A program made the position numbers and the translations under genes. Shown here piece after piece: positions 23,293-33,268 of a stretch of 64,000 nucleotides of DNA. The notes beneath the pieces are model-generated. The model was not told the origin of the DNA, ran no database searches, and was given only the letters and a program-made list of their open reading frames with translations. Numbering within the stretch: the first letter of the stretch is position 1; every line of letters begins with the position of its first letter. Where the stretch lies: assembly GCA_031772625.1 (NCBI GenBank), contig CM062811.1, positions 650,568,871 to 650,632,870 on the forward strand, read 5' to 3'. The DNA comes from Pinus tabuliformis. Its lineage: Eukaryota > Streptophyta > Pinopsida > Pinales > Pinaceae.

Positions 23293-23808
23293 TTGCAAAG
23301 GAAAGGTAAGAAGTTTGAATGGACAAAGGAGTGCGAGGCTAGCTTTGAGAAACTTAAGAAGTTATTTACACATGCACCAGTGTTACAGATTGCAAATCTG
23401 GACAAAGAGTTCTTGGTATGCATAGATTCTTGCAAGAGAGGACTTGGTGGAGTCCTTATGTAGGATCGACAGGTGGTATTTTATGAGTCTCATAAACTAA
23501 AGGAGAATGAGAAGAACTACCCGACACATGATCTTGAGTTAGTAGCAATCATACATGCATTGAAGACGTGGAGACACTATCTTCTTGGCAGGAGGTTTGT
23601 ACTGATGAGTGATCATATTGGGTTGAGGTATTTGTTTGACCAGTTGAATCTAAATGACAGGCAGGCTAGATGGTTGGCCACGATCAGCGAGTTTGATTTT
23701 GAGATCAGGTACATCAAAGGTAAAGAGAACATGGTGGCAGATGCTCTCAGTAGACGGGTACATGTACATCACTCGGTAGCTCTGAGCGCCTACGGGACAA
23801 ACTTATAG
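23293..23808 (+). pseudogene. Chromovirus RNase H
   Basis: It continues directly from RT. A TAG at 23461-23463 follows LGGVLM at a position where Gln is usual. The open part 23473-23808 carries YPTHDLELVAIIHALKTWRHY (with the RNase H Glu), LMSDHIGLRYL (Asp) and KGKENMVADALSRR (Asp). Two TAG codons follow at 23806 and 23821. Confidence 0.85.
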
Positions 23809-24030
23809 GATAAAATATTGTAGGCAGGTCAGCAGGATGTCAGGTATATGGATATTGTATGTAGATTACAACAAGATGCTGGTACATGTGCATGTACAGA
23901 TTTAGGTGGTAGTACAGGTACTGACACAGGTACAGGTGAAAGTGTACAGGGCATGGACTATTATTTTACAATAGATGGATTTGTTAGGTTATGAGATACG
24001 ATATATGTACTAGATAATAGTGAGCTCAAG

Positions 24031-24960
24031 ATGATATTGAGGGAGTTTCATGCAAAACCATATTCAGGTCACCGAGGTTATCAAAAGACACTGACAATAA
24101 TGAAGAGATATTACTACTGGACGGATTTGAAGAGGGATTTACTAGAGTTTGTGGCAAGATGTTTTGACTATAAGCGAGTGAAAGAAGAGTGTAAACACCC
24201 AGGTGGACTGCTACAACCGATCGCGATTCCAGAATGGAAATGGGAGGTTATTTCCATGGATTTCATCATAGGTTTGCCAAAGGCAATGAAGCAACATGAT
24301 TCCATCATGGTCATTATGGACAGGTTAACACAGGTTGCACACTTCATTCCGAGGAAGTTTATGCTCTCAGCTAGTTATGTGGCATAGGTATTCATCAAAG
24401 ATGTGGTTAGAATACATGATGTTCCAAAGAAGATTGTGTCAAACAGGGATGCGAAGTTCACTTCCAAGTTTTGGAAGGAGTTATTTGCAAGTTTGGGAAC
24501 AGATTTGGCCTTCATCACATCTTTTCATCCACAGAAAGATGGATAGGCAGAGAGGGTCAATAGGACGTTAGAGGACATGTTGATGATGTATGTGATGCAT
24601 CAACAATGGAATTGGGAAGAGTATCTCCCTTTGGTAGAGTTCACGTAGAACAACGATTACCGGGAGTATTTGAGGATGAGTCTTTTTGAGGCATTGTATA
24701 GGTGGAGATGTAACACTCACATCAATTGGAGTGACCTGGTTAGTAGTGTATTGATCGGACCAGATATGTTGGCAGACATGGAATAGGAAATGCAAGTGAT
24801 TAAGAAGAATCTAAAGACAACACAGGATAGGTAGAAGAGCTATGTAGACAGGAATAATTTGTTCAAGGAGTTCCAGGTTGGGGAACATGTGTACTTGCAC
24901 ATCAAACCGAAGAAGAACTCCTTATGGATTGGCTCATGTGCCAAGCTGGCACCATGGTTT
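24031..24960 (+). pseudogene. Chromovirus integrase
   Basis: The zinc finger region (FHAKPYSGHRGYQKT, then CFDYKRVKEEC) has its first Cys retained and the second changed to Tyr or shifted. The core has WEVISMDFIIGLP (first Asp) and VSNRDAKFTSKFWKELF (second Asp). The Glu lies in the DG-stop-AERVNRTLEDML block, where a TAG at 24544-24546 replaces a Gln position. Further stops at 24385, 24646, 24784 and 24832 precede the C-terminal domain (FQVGEHVYLHIKPKK). Confidence 0.83.
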
Positions 24961-24999
24961 TGTGGATCCGTCATTATCATTGAGAGGATTGGGACAATA

Positions 25000-25290
25000 G
25001 CCTATTGACTTGCACTACCTCCAAAAATGAAATTCCATGATGTTTTCATGTATCTTTGCTTAAGAAGTATGTTAAGGATGTTGATCATGTAATTGATTGG
25101 TTTGTATTGCAGGTGGAACCATATGGAGATTTTTAGCTGGAGCCTTAGTGTATATTGTAGAAAAAGGTGCTCATGCTTCGGAACCGAGCAATCGAGCAAG
25201 TGCAATGGAAGCACTTTGGGCCTGATGAATCTACATGGGAGATGACGAATCAGATATGGGCTATGTATCCTTCCTTGTTTGCCGATTGAG
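25000..25290 (+). pseudogene. Chromovirus C-terminal chromodomain remnant
   Basis: After a TGA at 25006-25008 (probably a former Arg CGA), frames spread over 25010-25280 preserve VLMLRNRAIEQVQWKHFGPDESTWE, the chromodomain pattern of RNR, then QWK, then E-x-TWE. The chromodomain tethers integrase to chromatin in this lineage. Frameshifts near 25080 and stops disable it. Confidence 0.72.
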
Positions 25291-25306
25291 GCAAAGCAGC
25301 TTTGAT

Positions 25307-25530
25307 GTGGTGGTTTGGTATTTTCTTTATGGTGGTTTGGCTTTTTCTTTATGGTGGTTTTTTATTTTATTTATGGTGGTTTTGTATTCACTTTATGGTG
25401 GTTTGGTATATGCTTTATGGTGGTTAGTATATGCTTTATGGTGGTTCGATATATGCCTTATGATGGTTTGATCTATGCTATATGATGTTTTGATATATGC
25501 TTAGATATGGTGTTTTAGTATATGTTTTGA
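25307..25530. repeat. Minisatellite, TTTATGGTGGTTTGGTATATGC-like
   Basis: About eight degenerate units of 22-27 bp containing TTTATGGTGGTT, directly after the chromodomain end. Later units drift to TATGATGGTTTGATCTATGC and lead into the palindrome. Confidence 0.85.
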
Positions 25531-25622
25531 TATATGATCGACATATATTTTGGTATATATATATATATACCAAAATATATGTCGATCATATATCAAAACA
25601 TATATTAAAAAACCATATCTAA

Positions 25623-25630
<8 letters not shown>
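25493..25630. repeat. 138-bp near-perfect palindrome
   Basis: The arms 25493-25561 and 25562-25630 (69 bp each) are reverse complements with about two mismatches. The centre is TGGTATATATATATATACCA-like. The right arm merges into an AT run. Confidence 0.9.

Positions 25631-25676
<46 letters not shown>
25625..25676. repeat. (AT)26 microsatellite
   Basis: Uninterrupted AT dinucleotides starting in the last bases of the palindrome's right arm. Confidence 0.95.
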
Positions 25677-25678
<2 letters not shown>

Positions 25679-25689
25679 ATGATGTTTAT

Positions 25690-26072
25690 ATATGCACACA
25701 TGTGTATGGATGTAAATATCGTAATGAGCTATGTTATAAAGCTCCACTATGCGGTATGGGTGTCATGTTACTATGATTATGTTGTCACGTTATTATGCTA
25801 TATTGTGGTTATGTTATCATGATGTTATGATGTCATGTGTATTGGAGCTAAGCAGGATGATCATTGTAAATATCATAATGAGTTGTGTTATAAAGCTCCA
25901 CTCTGCAGTATGTTGGCATGTCGTTGTGATGTTTTCTCTTGAGCAGATATTTCATTGTAAATACTGCATCGAACTATGTTATAAAGATCCATAAGCAGTA
26001 TGTATTCTTTCATCAGGATGCTGAGGTATATGTGTGATTGAACACCGAGGACGGTCTCCCTCAATGTTGGAG
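25690..26072 (+). other. 3' non-coding region of the chromovirus
   Basis: It contains three spaced copies of a GTTATAAAGCTCCACTATGC-like phrase (about 25733, 25888 and 25978). It ends with GAACACCGAGGACGGTCTCCC, matching GAACACTGAGGATGATGTTCC found just before the 3' LTR at 41752. Confidence 0.6.
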
Positions 26073-27808
26073 AACTCTTGGATGCTTAGAGTTTTCTTGG
26101 AGCACTTTGGCATTGGAGCAAGAAAGGAAAGAGGAAGCAAAGATGAAGTAGTGAAAGGCAGGATCAAGCAGCTACAACATGCTTCATTGTAGGTATCGAC
26201 TTGCATGTGTACTTTCCTTGCTAGATTTGGCATGAATGGTATTGCATGTGGTTCTTTTCTATAATGGCATGGGCTTTTCCAAGTGTAATAATCTTTTTAG
26301 CTTAGACTTGGAATTTATGGATAGCCATGGTGTGATGGGGTTCTCATGTTTTGTTTGAGCTGGATTTTCGAATGGATTCAAAGCTGAGTGAGGTGGATCT
26401 TTGAAATGATAAATCAGATGGCCTAGTGACCCTTGAGTTGGATTGTGGGTTGCGGTAAGGCTAGATTTTATGTTGCCTCAGATGGCTTAGGAATCCTTGC
26501 CAGGGAATTGTAGGATATATAGTAAAGCTAAGAGGTGGTTTTCTCTCCTTTGGGCCTAGTAATCCCGAGTTTGGGATATGTGGTAAAGCCTGGAGAGTGG
26601 GTCTCAGTTTAGGGCCTAGTGCTCGGGGTTTGGATTGCAGTAAATCTTGAGAGGCTAGGAGATGGGAAAATTCCTCACGATGTAGGTGGAGAAATCTGAT
26701 GGGATCCATGCTTGTTTGGCCTAGTGATCGGGTGGAGATCATGTAAACCTTATTATGATGTGTTCATTATGTTGGCCTAGTGATCGAGGATGGATTATGG
26801 TAAAGCCTGGTTTCTATTGATGAGGGTGAGGTGGTTTAGCCTCAGTATGCACTGGTTGAGTTCTTTTGGTTTGAGTCCCACTTTCATGCTTGGAATATGG
26901 CACGTGGGAATGGCTGAAGAGAGATTTGGTTCAACCATTCTATGGTCAAGTGGAACGTGGTAGTCCCATCCAGTTGGTTTATTTCATTCATTAATGAGAA
27001 ATTCATTCCCTTGATTTTTATGTGCAAATGTATTGACGTATATGTGGATTTTGATGGCTGATGTGTTCATGGTAATTTTGTTCCTATAATGCTGGTTATA
27101 TGCATATTTTATGATGGTAGCTATGTATGGATCTCAGTATGTTTTTACTTTTATATAAATGGATAACGTTTCTATGACCTAATAGAGGATAATGAAACAA
27201 TTGGCATGAGGGAACAATGGCTCATAACGATTCTCAGATAAGTATGAGATCACTACAATTACTTCTGTTGTTTATACCTATAGGTTACATGTCAATGATA
27301 TGTTTGATGAAATGCCTCTCATGTGTAGTCGGGGTCTAGTTAAGGTCTTGATCAACTTATTACTTTTGTATCATTGTTTCCCTGTATTTTTTCCTAATTC
27401 TCAACTTAGATCATTTCATTTTGGGTAGTGACATGTACTCTGGACCTGAAAAATTGGTTTAAATCTGAGGGTCTTTGGCACAAAACTAGCAACTTTGGTC
27501 CACATTCACTGGCAGGAAGGCCTATGAGAGTGATTTTAGGTTGTTGGTCGCTCCCTTGCCCATAACATGAGAGTGACTATGGCCTAAGAGGTCCAAAACA
27601 ATAGTGGAACCTATGGACAAGTTGTTCGAGTGGTTGACTTGTCTCCTGAGGGTTATGTTGATGATGTTGGATGACTGTGTGTGATGGTCCGTTGATTCCA
27701 CTTCCTCAAGGTCACATGGGAGGTCAAATCTAATCATAGTATCCTCTCATCTCATGTTTACCCCGATTGGCATGGTTACTTGGGTGGATGTTGGAGGAAG
27801 GTGTTACA
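26073..27808 (+). mobile_element. Truncated 3' LTR of the chromovirus
   Basis: It aligns with the LTRs at 31280-33253 and 41752-43771 from ACTCTTGGATGCTTAGAG onward and ends GGTGTTACA as they do. About 370 bp at the 5' end of the LTR, and the polypurine tract, are missing. Internal GGCCTAGTGATC...GGTAAAGCC repeats of about 80 bp occur at 26410-26830. Confidence 0.75.
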
Positions 27809-29293
27809 ATAGCATGTTGTGATGGTTAGGCCCGTGGTTGCTTGGTGGGAGGTCACAATTTTGACTCTCGTGGGGTGGCTTGACCCTCAACCAATTTTTT
27901 TTCACCTGTGTGGGGAGGCCATGTGGCTACCTTCCGTTGGCCCACATGGCTCCCTTCTATTGGTCCACGTAATACACACCATCCATCAATGGAAAGCCTA
28001 CACAACTTCGACCAATGGAGAGAGTCCAAGTGGTAGCCTGTCATTGGTCCTCAAAAACATAGTCAAACCCCAAATTTTCCCAATTTTTCCCTATTGGGGA
28101 AAACAGTCAATGGGCTACAACTTGAGATCCTGGTGTCAGATTGAGGTGAAACGAATGTCATTAGATTTAGAATGATAGACACTTCTATTTGGAGCTAGTT
28201 TCAAAAAATTATGGGCATTTTCATTTTCGAGCATAAATTTGATCACCTGGTTACTTTGAATCCTTCAATTTGGTTTACTTAACAAGAATTATCAAGAACA
28301 TAACAATTGTTGGAGATATTAAATTTTCTTTTCCATGCTTTTAATCTTTGATATTCCTCATCATATGTAATCTCTACCTGAGTTGTTTGTTTATACTATT
28401 TTTACTATTTAAGATATTTTAGATAGTTAGATTTGAGAGATAACTAAAATATCTCCTAATTCAATGTTTGCTTGATATATTTTAGAATCTACCTAATTTT
28501 GTGGTAAATATGGTGTGATTATATTACACTAATTTGATGTATTTATATTAATGTTCAATAGAAGATAGAATGTAGCTTTGAATGTGCAAGATTTGTAAAT
28601 TGGCATTTGAGCTAGTAGTTCTTGGTGTGACTCCCTTATGGGAGGGTCTAGAAATATGTGAGATGTGAGAGTAGTTTTCTAGAGAAATAGGTTAGACTCG
28701 CAAGTAGATTAGTTGTTTTGGGAGTGATTGGAAGAGTTTTATAATGGGCCTTCAAGACCATGGGCAACACAAATTTCAGTAACAGGGCCATTTTTGGTTA
28801 AGGAACTTGGTAGGGAGACATGCATTAATGGCCAACATTTTGAGGGGATCATTCCATCGAATTAAATTGGGAAATTTCATGTATCTAGATCATTATAGTA
28901 TTATTATATAGTTTCTTTATGTGTTTGTATCACGCTCCCAATTATAATAGGCATTTGTTGTGGTGTTTCGTCAACATTTGATAGGAAAATAGTCAATAGG
29001 GAATGCTAATATGGATGGAGTTAACTCACCCTCTTGTTCCCTGCATGGAGGAATTTGTACAAGAGATGAGCACAATAAAGGGATCAGCAGAGGAAGACAT
29101 GGGGTTGACCAACATAAAATACATGATGATTAAGACTTTGACTACCACTACAATAGGGAGGAATATGAAAAATATATACAACCTAATATCAAATTGAAGA
29201 AGATTCATTTCATGAAGGATGATTACAACAATTACTCACATATAAATGTAAATTTTCATTACATACAAATATGTCACTCAAAAACATGACCTT
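27809..29293. other. Non-coding stretch
   Basis: No domain is recognised. The part 29003-29293 is similar to 49370-49600 and lies immediately before a Copia LTR, so it is a repeat of unknown nature. Confidence 0.45.
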
Positions 29294-29366
29294 TATAGAA
29301 TTTTCTTGTAGATTCAAACTGCAGATTGTAATATGCTAAAAAATTTGACTTGAATCTACTCTACTC

Positions 29367-29972
29367 TGTTAGGTGTGGAGCCTGATTATCTTCTTTATTC
29401 AAAGGTATCACCATGTTGGACCCTAGTTCATAACAGGGTGGAAATGGTGTGTGTCATTTAATCACCATCAGGGGGGTCCAAAGGGGGGCGACAACGATTT
29501 TATGAGCCCCCCCCTCCCTGGTGGGGGTTCAAGGGTAGTGCCCCCAAACCTAAAAATAGATGTAAAATTGCCTTGTAAAATATTGTAATTTTGTAGTGAA
29601 TCTGGGTCGTTCATTAGGCAGAGATCTGACGGTAGAAGCTATGTTTAATGTAGGTTTTTTCCCCTAGAAGGTAACCCCTCAGTATATATGAGGGAATTGT
29701 ATTGCGGCTATGTAGATGTGTATTCTGAGTGAGAAAGAGAGAGGAGATTCTATGAGAGCGAAGAGGGAATTACAACGGATCTGTTGTAGATTGTATTTCT
29801 TCATTTTTGTTGGATACTATAAAAGGAAGGATTATTTGTTTCACCGTAGACATAGCCCAAATTGGTTGAACCACATATATTTATGTCACTCTCTTGTTTT
29901 ATGTGTTTTTGTATTTGTTTTTCTGCAATATTTTATGTGTTCCATTGCTCTGTAATATATATTTTTCCAACA
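29367..29972 (+). mobile_element. Solo LTR of the Copia B family with target duplication
   Basis: TGTTAGGTGTGG...TTTTTCCAACA, the reverse complement of the B-family LTR. TACTC is present at 29362-29366 and 29973-29977. The related LTR at 45560 has the uninterrupted CTACTCTACTCATCAG sequence, confirming the empty site. Confidence 0.93.
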
Positions 29973-30608
29973 TACTCATCAGCAGAAACAAAAATTGATC
30001 GATGAAATCATGAAGCAGAAGAAAGAAGAATTTCAATCACACATAACACAATAATTTTATGGGGAAAGCCATAGCTAAAAGCGCTTGCTAACTATATATT
30101 TCATTAATTGGAAGATATGGGAAGAAAATACAGTGCTTGTTCAACTCGAACAATCTCTGCACAATTATAATCTATCTCACTGCTTCACAAACCAACTCAA
30201 GCCAATAATTAGCCAAATATGTTGCTTACCAAGCTCCTATTTCCTTGCGTAGTTTCCTAGGAAATTAGCCATATTTAATTGGGAAATTCCCCATCCATAA
30301 TTTCACAATCCATCCATAGGCCTTCCTCTGATTGCATGCACCATTGGTTTGATTTAGATTATTTAACAACTAATAGTACATTGTCGTTGAACTCCAATCT
30401 CAACGAGGTCTTTCTCATAACTGAAAAACATGATTTATTTATGAGTGATTTATCAGTTATTTGATTGATCACTACATGCGAATTAAATCCAAATTAATTC
30501 ACTTGACCTCTCCCTAGTTCCTACATCAATTAGAACTAGTTTAACTAAATTTAACTCAGTTAAATCGAATTAAATAATCACAACTCAATGATAACTCAAC
30601 CGGGGCCC

Positions 30609-30850
30609 ACGCCCCAATGGTTAGTTCAACTGGTCAAATAAGTGCCTCACAGTTTGGGAGGTCACAGGGTCAATTCTCCCTGAAGCCCTTGGGGTTAGGC
30701 CTAGTTATTGGCTGCGAGGCTTGATACCCTTAATCAAGCTTAGATACTTCCGTGGATGTAGAGGCCACCCAGTGACCGCGGGTGTCCGTGAACCACCAAA
30801 AAAAAAAAAAAAAACAAACAAACAAACAAAACAAAACAAAAAACAAAAAA
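30609..30850 (+). mobile_element. tRNA-derived SINE
   Basis: The A box is TTAGTTCAACTGG (30621-30633) and the B box GGTCAATTCTCC (30668-30679), 35 bp apart, as expected of an internal pol III promoter. The body ends at CCGTGAACCACC and an A-rich tail with AAAC repeats (30797-30850). The paralogous LTRs at 45560 and 46648 lack it between GGGCCC/GGGCTC and ACTCTAGATAG-like sequence. Exact ends and target duplication are ambiguous (AACTCAA occurs on both sides). Confidence 0.8.
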
Positions 30851-30930
30851 ACTCAAACTCTAGATAGACTCCCAACTCAAATTTACTAAGTCAACTAAAC
30901 TTAGTGAACTGTTACAAGTTGCTATGAGAA

Positions 30931-31130
30931 TTAGAATTAGAATTTAATTCCTAATTTTTTTCAAGGACAAATTAAATGAGGACTTTTCTTGATGTTACTT
31001 TTAACATTTCTTGTTGCTATTTTCAAGCTATGAGAATTAGAATTACAATTTAATTCCTAATTTATTTCAAGGAAAAATTAAATTAGAATGTTTCTTGATG
31101 TTATTTCTAACATTTCTTTTTGCCATTTTC
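30931..31130. repeat. Tandem duplication of about 100 bp inside LTR E
   Basis: CTATGAGAATTAGAATTA...GATGTTACTTTTAACATTTC is repeated from about 31026. The LTRs at 45560 and 46648 have one copy. Confidence 0.75.
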
Positions 31131-31279
31131 AACACTCCCTCTCAACAATAAAGGAATTCAACTCTATCCCAGTCAAGTACCTTTGGAATGTTTTGTATGC
31201 AAAACTTGTCATTGTTGTTGTTGCTACTGCAACATCTACAACTAAAAAACATCAAAACAAAATAAATTGAATCAACTTA

Positions 31280-33253
31280 TGTAAAAACCTTGGTGAAAAT
31301 TCCATGTAAAAATAGATAAGACCACGGTTTATGGGACACGTATTCCAAGTATAATGTTGGGCAAGACATCCTAGTGGGTGTCAATTTGGTTATTTATAGC
31401 TAAGGAAATTGGCAAAGGCAATGGTTAAGGCTTTGGAAAGGAAAAATGGCATTTTTGGCACAAATATTTATGAAAATAATGGAAATTAGGAGAAAAAGGA
31501 GGTGAAAGGTCACAAGTTGCATGTGAGGAGGAAAATGAAGGAAAATAATGCAAAATGAAAAAAATAGAGGCCTCTTTCATAAAAAGGCTTCTAAGGGTCA
31601 GTTGGTAACTTCTTGTCAGTTTGTGTTGGAGTTCTCTCATTATTCTCTCTCTCTCTTTCTCTCTCTCTCTCATACTGTTCGACACAGAGTATTCTTGGAG
31701 CACTTTGGCATTGGAGCAAGAAAGGAAAAGAAGGAAAGAGGAAGCAAAGATCAAGTAGGGAAAGGTAAGATCAATCAGCTATAACAGGCTTCATTGTAGG
31801 TATCGATCTGCATGTGTATTTTCCTTGCTATATTTGGCATGCATGGGATTGCATGTGGTTCTTTTCTACCATGGAATGGATTTTTCCAGGTGTGACAATA
31901 TTTTTCATCCTAGCCTTGCCATTTCCTGATAAATTTGATGAGATGGGTTCTCTCATTCGGTTTATGTGGGATGGTCGACTTAGATCATGAAGCCATTGTC
32001 CTAGTAACCCCTCAACCAAAATGTGGGTTGCGGTAAAGCCAGATTGTGTGCATCAGTGGGCCTAGGAATCCTTGTCAGTGTGATGGGATATACGGTAAAG
32101 CGAAGAGGTGGATTTTCTCTCTGTTGGGCCAAGTGATCTCAGGATGGGATGCACAATAAAGTCTAGAGAGTATGTCTCTGTGTAGGGCCTAGAGATCTCT
32201 GGATCATACTGTGGATTGCAGTAAAGCCTAAGAGACTAGGAGGCACTCAAATTCCTCACAGTGTAGGCAAAGAACTCCAGTGGAAACCATGTTGATTGGT
32301 GTTTTTGATGTGTTCTATGAGTCCCACATTCATGCTTGGAATATGGCATGGGGGTGATTGGCTAAAGAGAGACTTTTCTAAACTAATCTATAGTCGGGTG
32401 GAACGTGGTAGTCCCATCTCCAGTTGGGTCATTGCATTCATTAATGAGAAATTAATTTTGTTTATTTTCATGTGTAAATGTACTGATGTATATATGGATT
32501 TTGATGGCTATTATGTTTATGGTATTTATGTTCCTATTATGCTACTTATATGTACATTTTATGACAACATCTTGTATGGATCTCAACATGCTTTTAATTG
32601 TATATGAATGGATATTGTGTCTATGGCCTAATAGAGGATAATTCAGCAATTGACATGAGGGAACAATGGTTCATAACAATTCTTAAATAAGTATGAGATC
32701 CCTACACTTAATTATGTTGTTTACACCTGTAGGTTACATGTTGATGATATGTTTGACGAAATTCCTATCATGGCTAGTAGGGGTCTGGTTAGGATCTTGT
32801 TCAACTCCTTTCTTTTGCATCATTGTTTTCCTGTATTTTTATTGATTCTAAGTTATCACTCCATTCTGTGCAGTGGCCTAGGTTCTAGGCCTGAAAAAGT
32901 GGCTTAAATCCCGAGGTCGCTAGCACAAAACTATAAATTTTTGTCTCTTGTCACTGGTAGGCAAGCCTATGAGAGTGAATTTGGGTTGTTGGTCACTCCC
33001 TTGCCCATAGAATGAGAGTTGCTATGACCTAAGAGATCTATAACAACAGTGGGATCTAAGGATAGGTTGTTTGAGTGGCTGACTTGTCTCGTGAGGGTTT
33101 TGTTGATGATGTTGGATGACTGCATGTGATGTTCTGTCGATTCCACTTCCTTAAGGTCACATAGGAGGTTGAATCTAATCATAGTAGCCTCTTGTCTCAT
33201 GTTTTCCCCGGTTGGCATGGTTACTTGGGTGGATGTGGGAGGAGGGTGTTACG
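31280..33253 (+). repeat. 5' LTR of the LARD-like element
   Basis: TGTAAAAACCTTGG...GGGTGTTACG. It has a CT microsatellite near 31640-31668 and internal GGCCTAGTGATC-type repeats of about 80 bp (31995-32240). Confidence 0.8.
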
Positions 33254-33257
33254 GAGA

Positions 33258-33268
33258 GGTATTAGAGC
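33258..33268 (+). promoter_or_regulatory. Primer-binding site of the LARD-like element
   Basis: GGTATTAGAGC, one C-to-T change from GGTATCAGAGC (initiator Met tRNA complement), four bases after the LTR end. Confidence 0.72.

Larger units (their letters stand above)
29294..31134 (-). mobile_element. Copia LTR (E) carrying a solo LTR and a SINE
   Basis: It begins TATAGAATTTTCTTGTAG, aligns to the LTRs at 45560 and 46648, and ends ATTTTCAACA. CTCCCTCTC follows, which is GAGAGGGAG on the minus strand, a polypurine tract next to TGTTGAAAATGG. It is therefore a 3' LTR of a minus-strand Copia element. Its length is inflated by a solo LTR (29367-29972), a SINE (about 30609-30850) and an internal duplication of about 100 bp (30931-31130). 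About 145 bp of internal sequence follows before the next insertion at 31280. It is roughly 88% similar to the LTR at 45560, its possible partner. Confidence 0.68.

Noticed and set aside
25501-25822. Tyr/Ile-repeat ORFs on both strands
   Set aside because: Direct translation of the (AT)n tract and palindrome.
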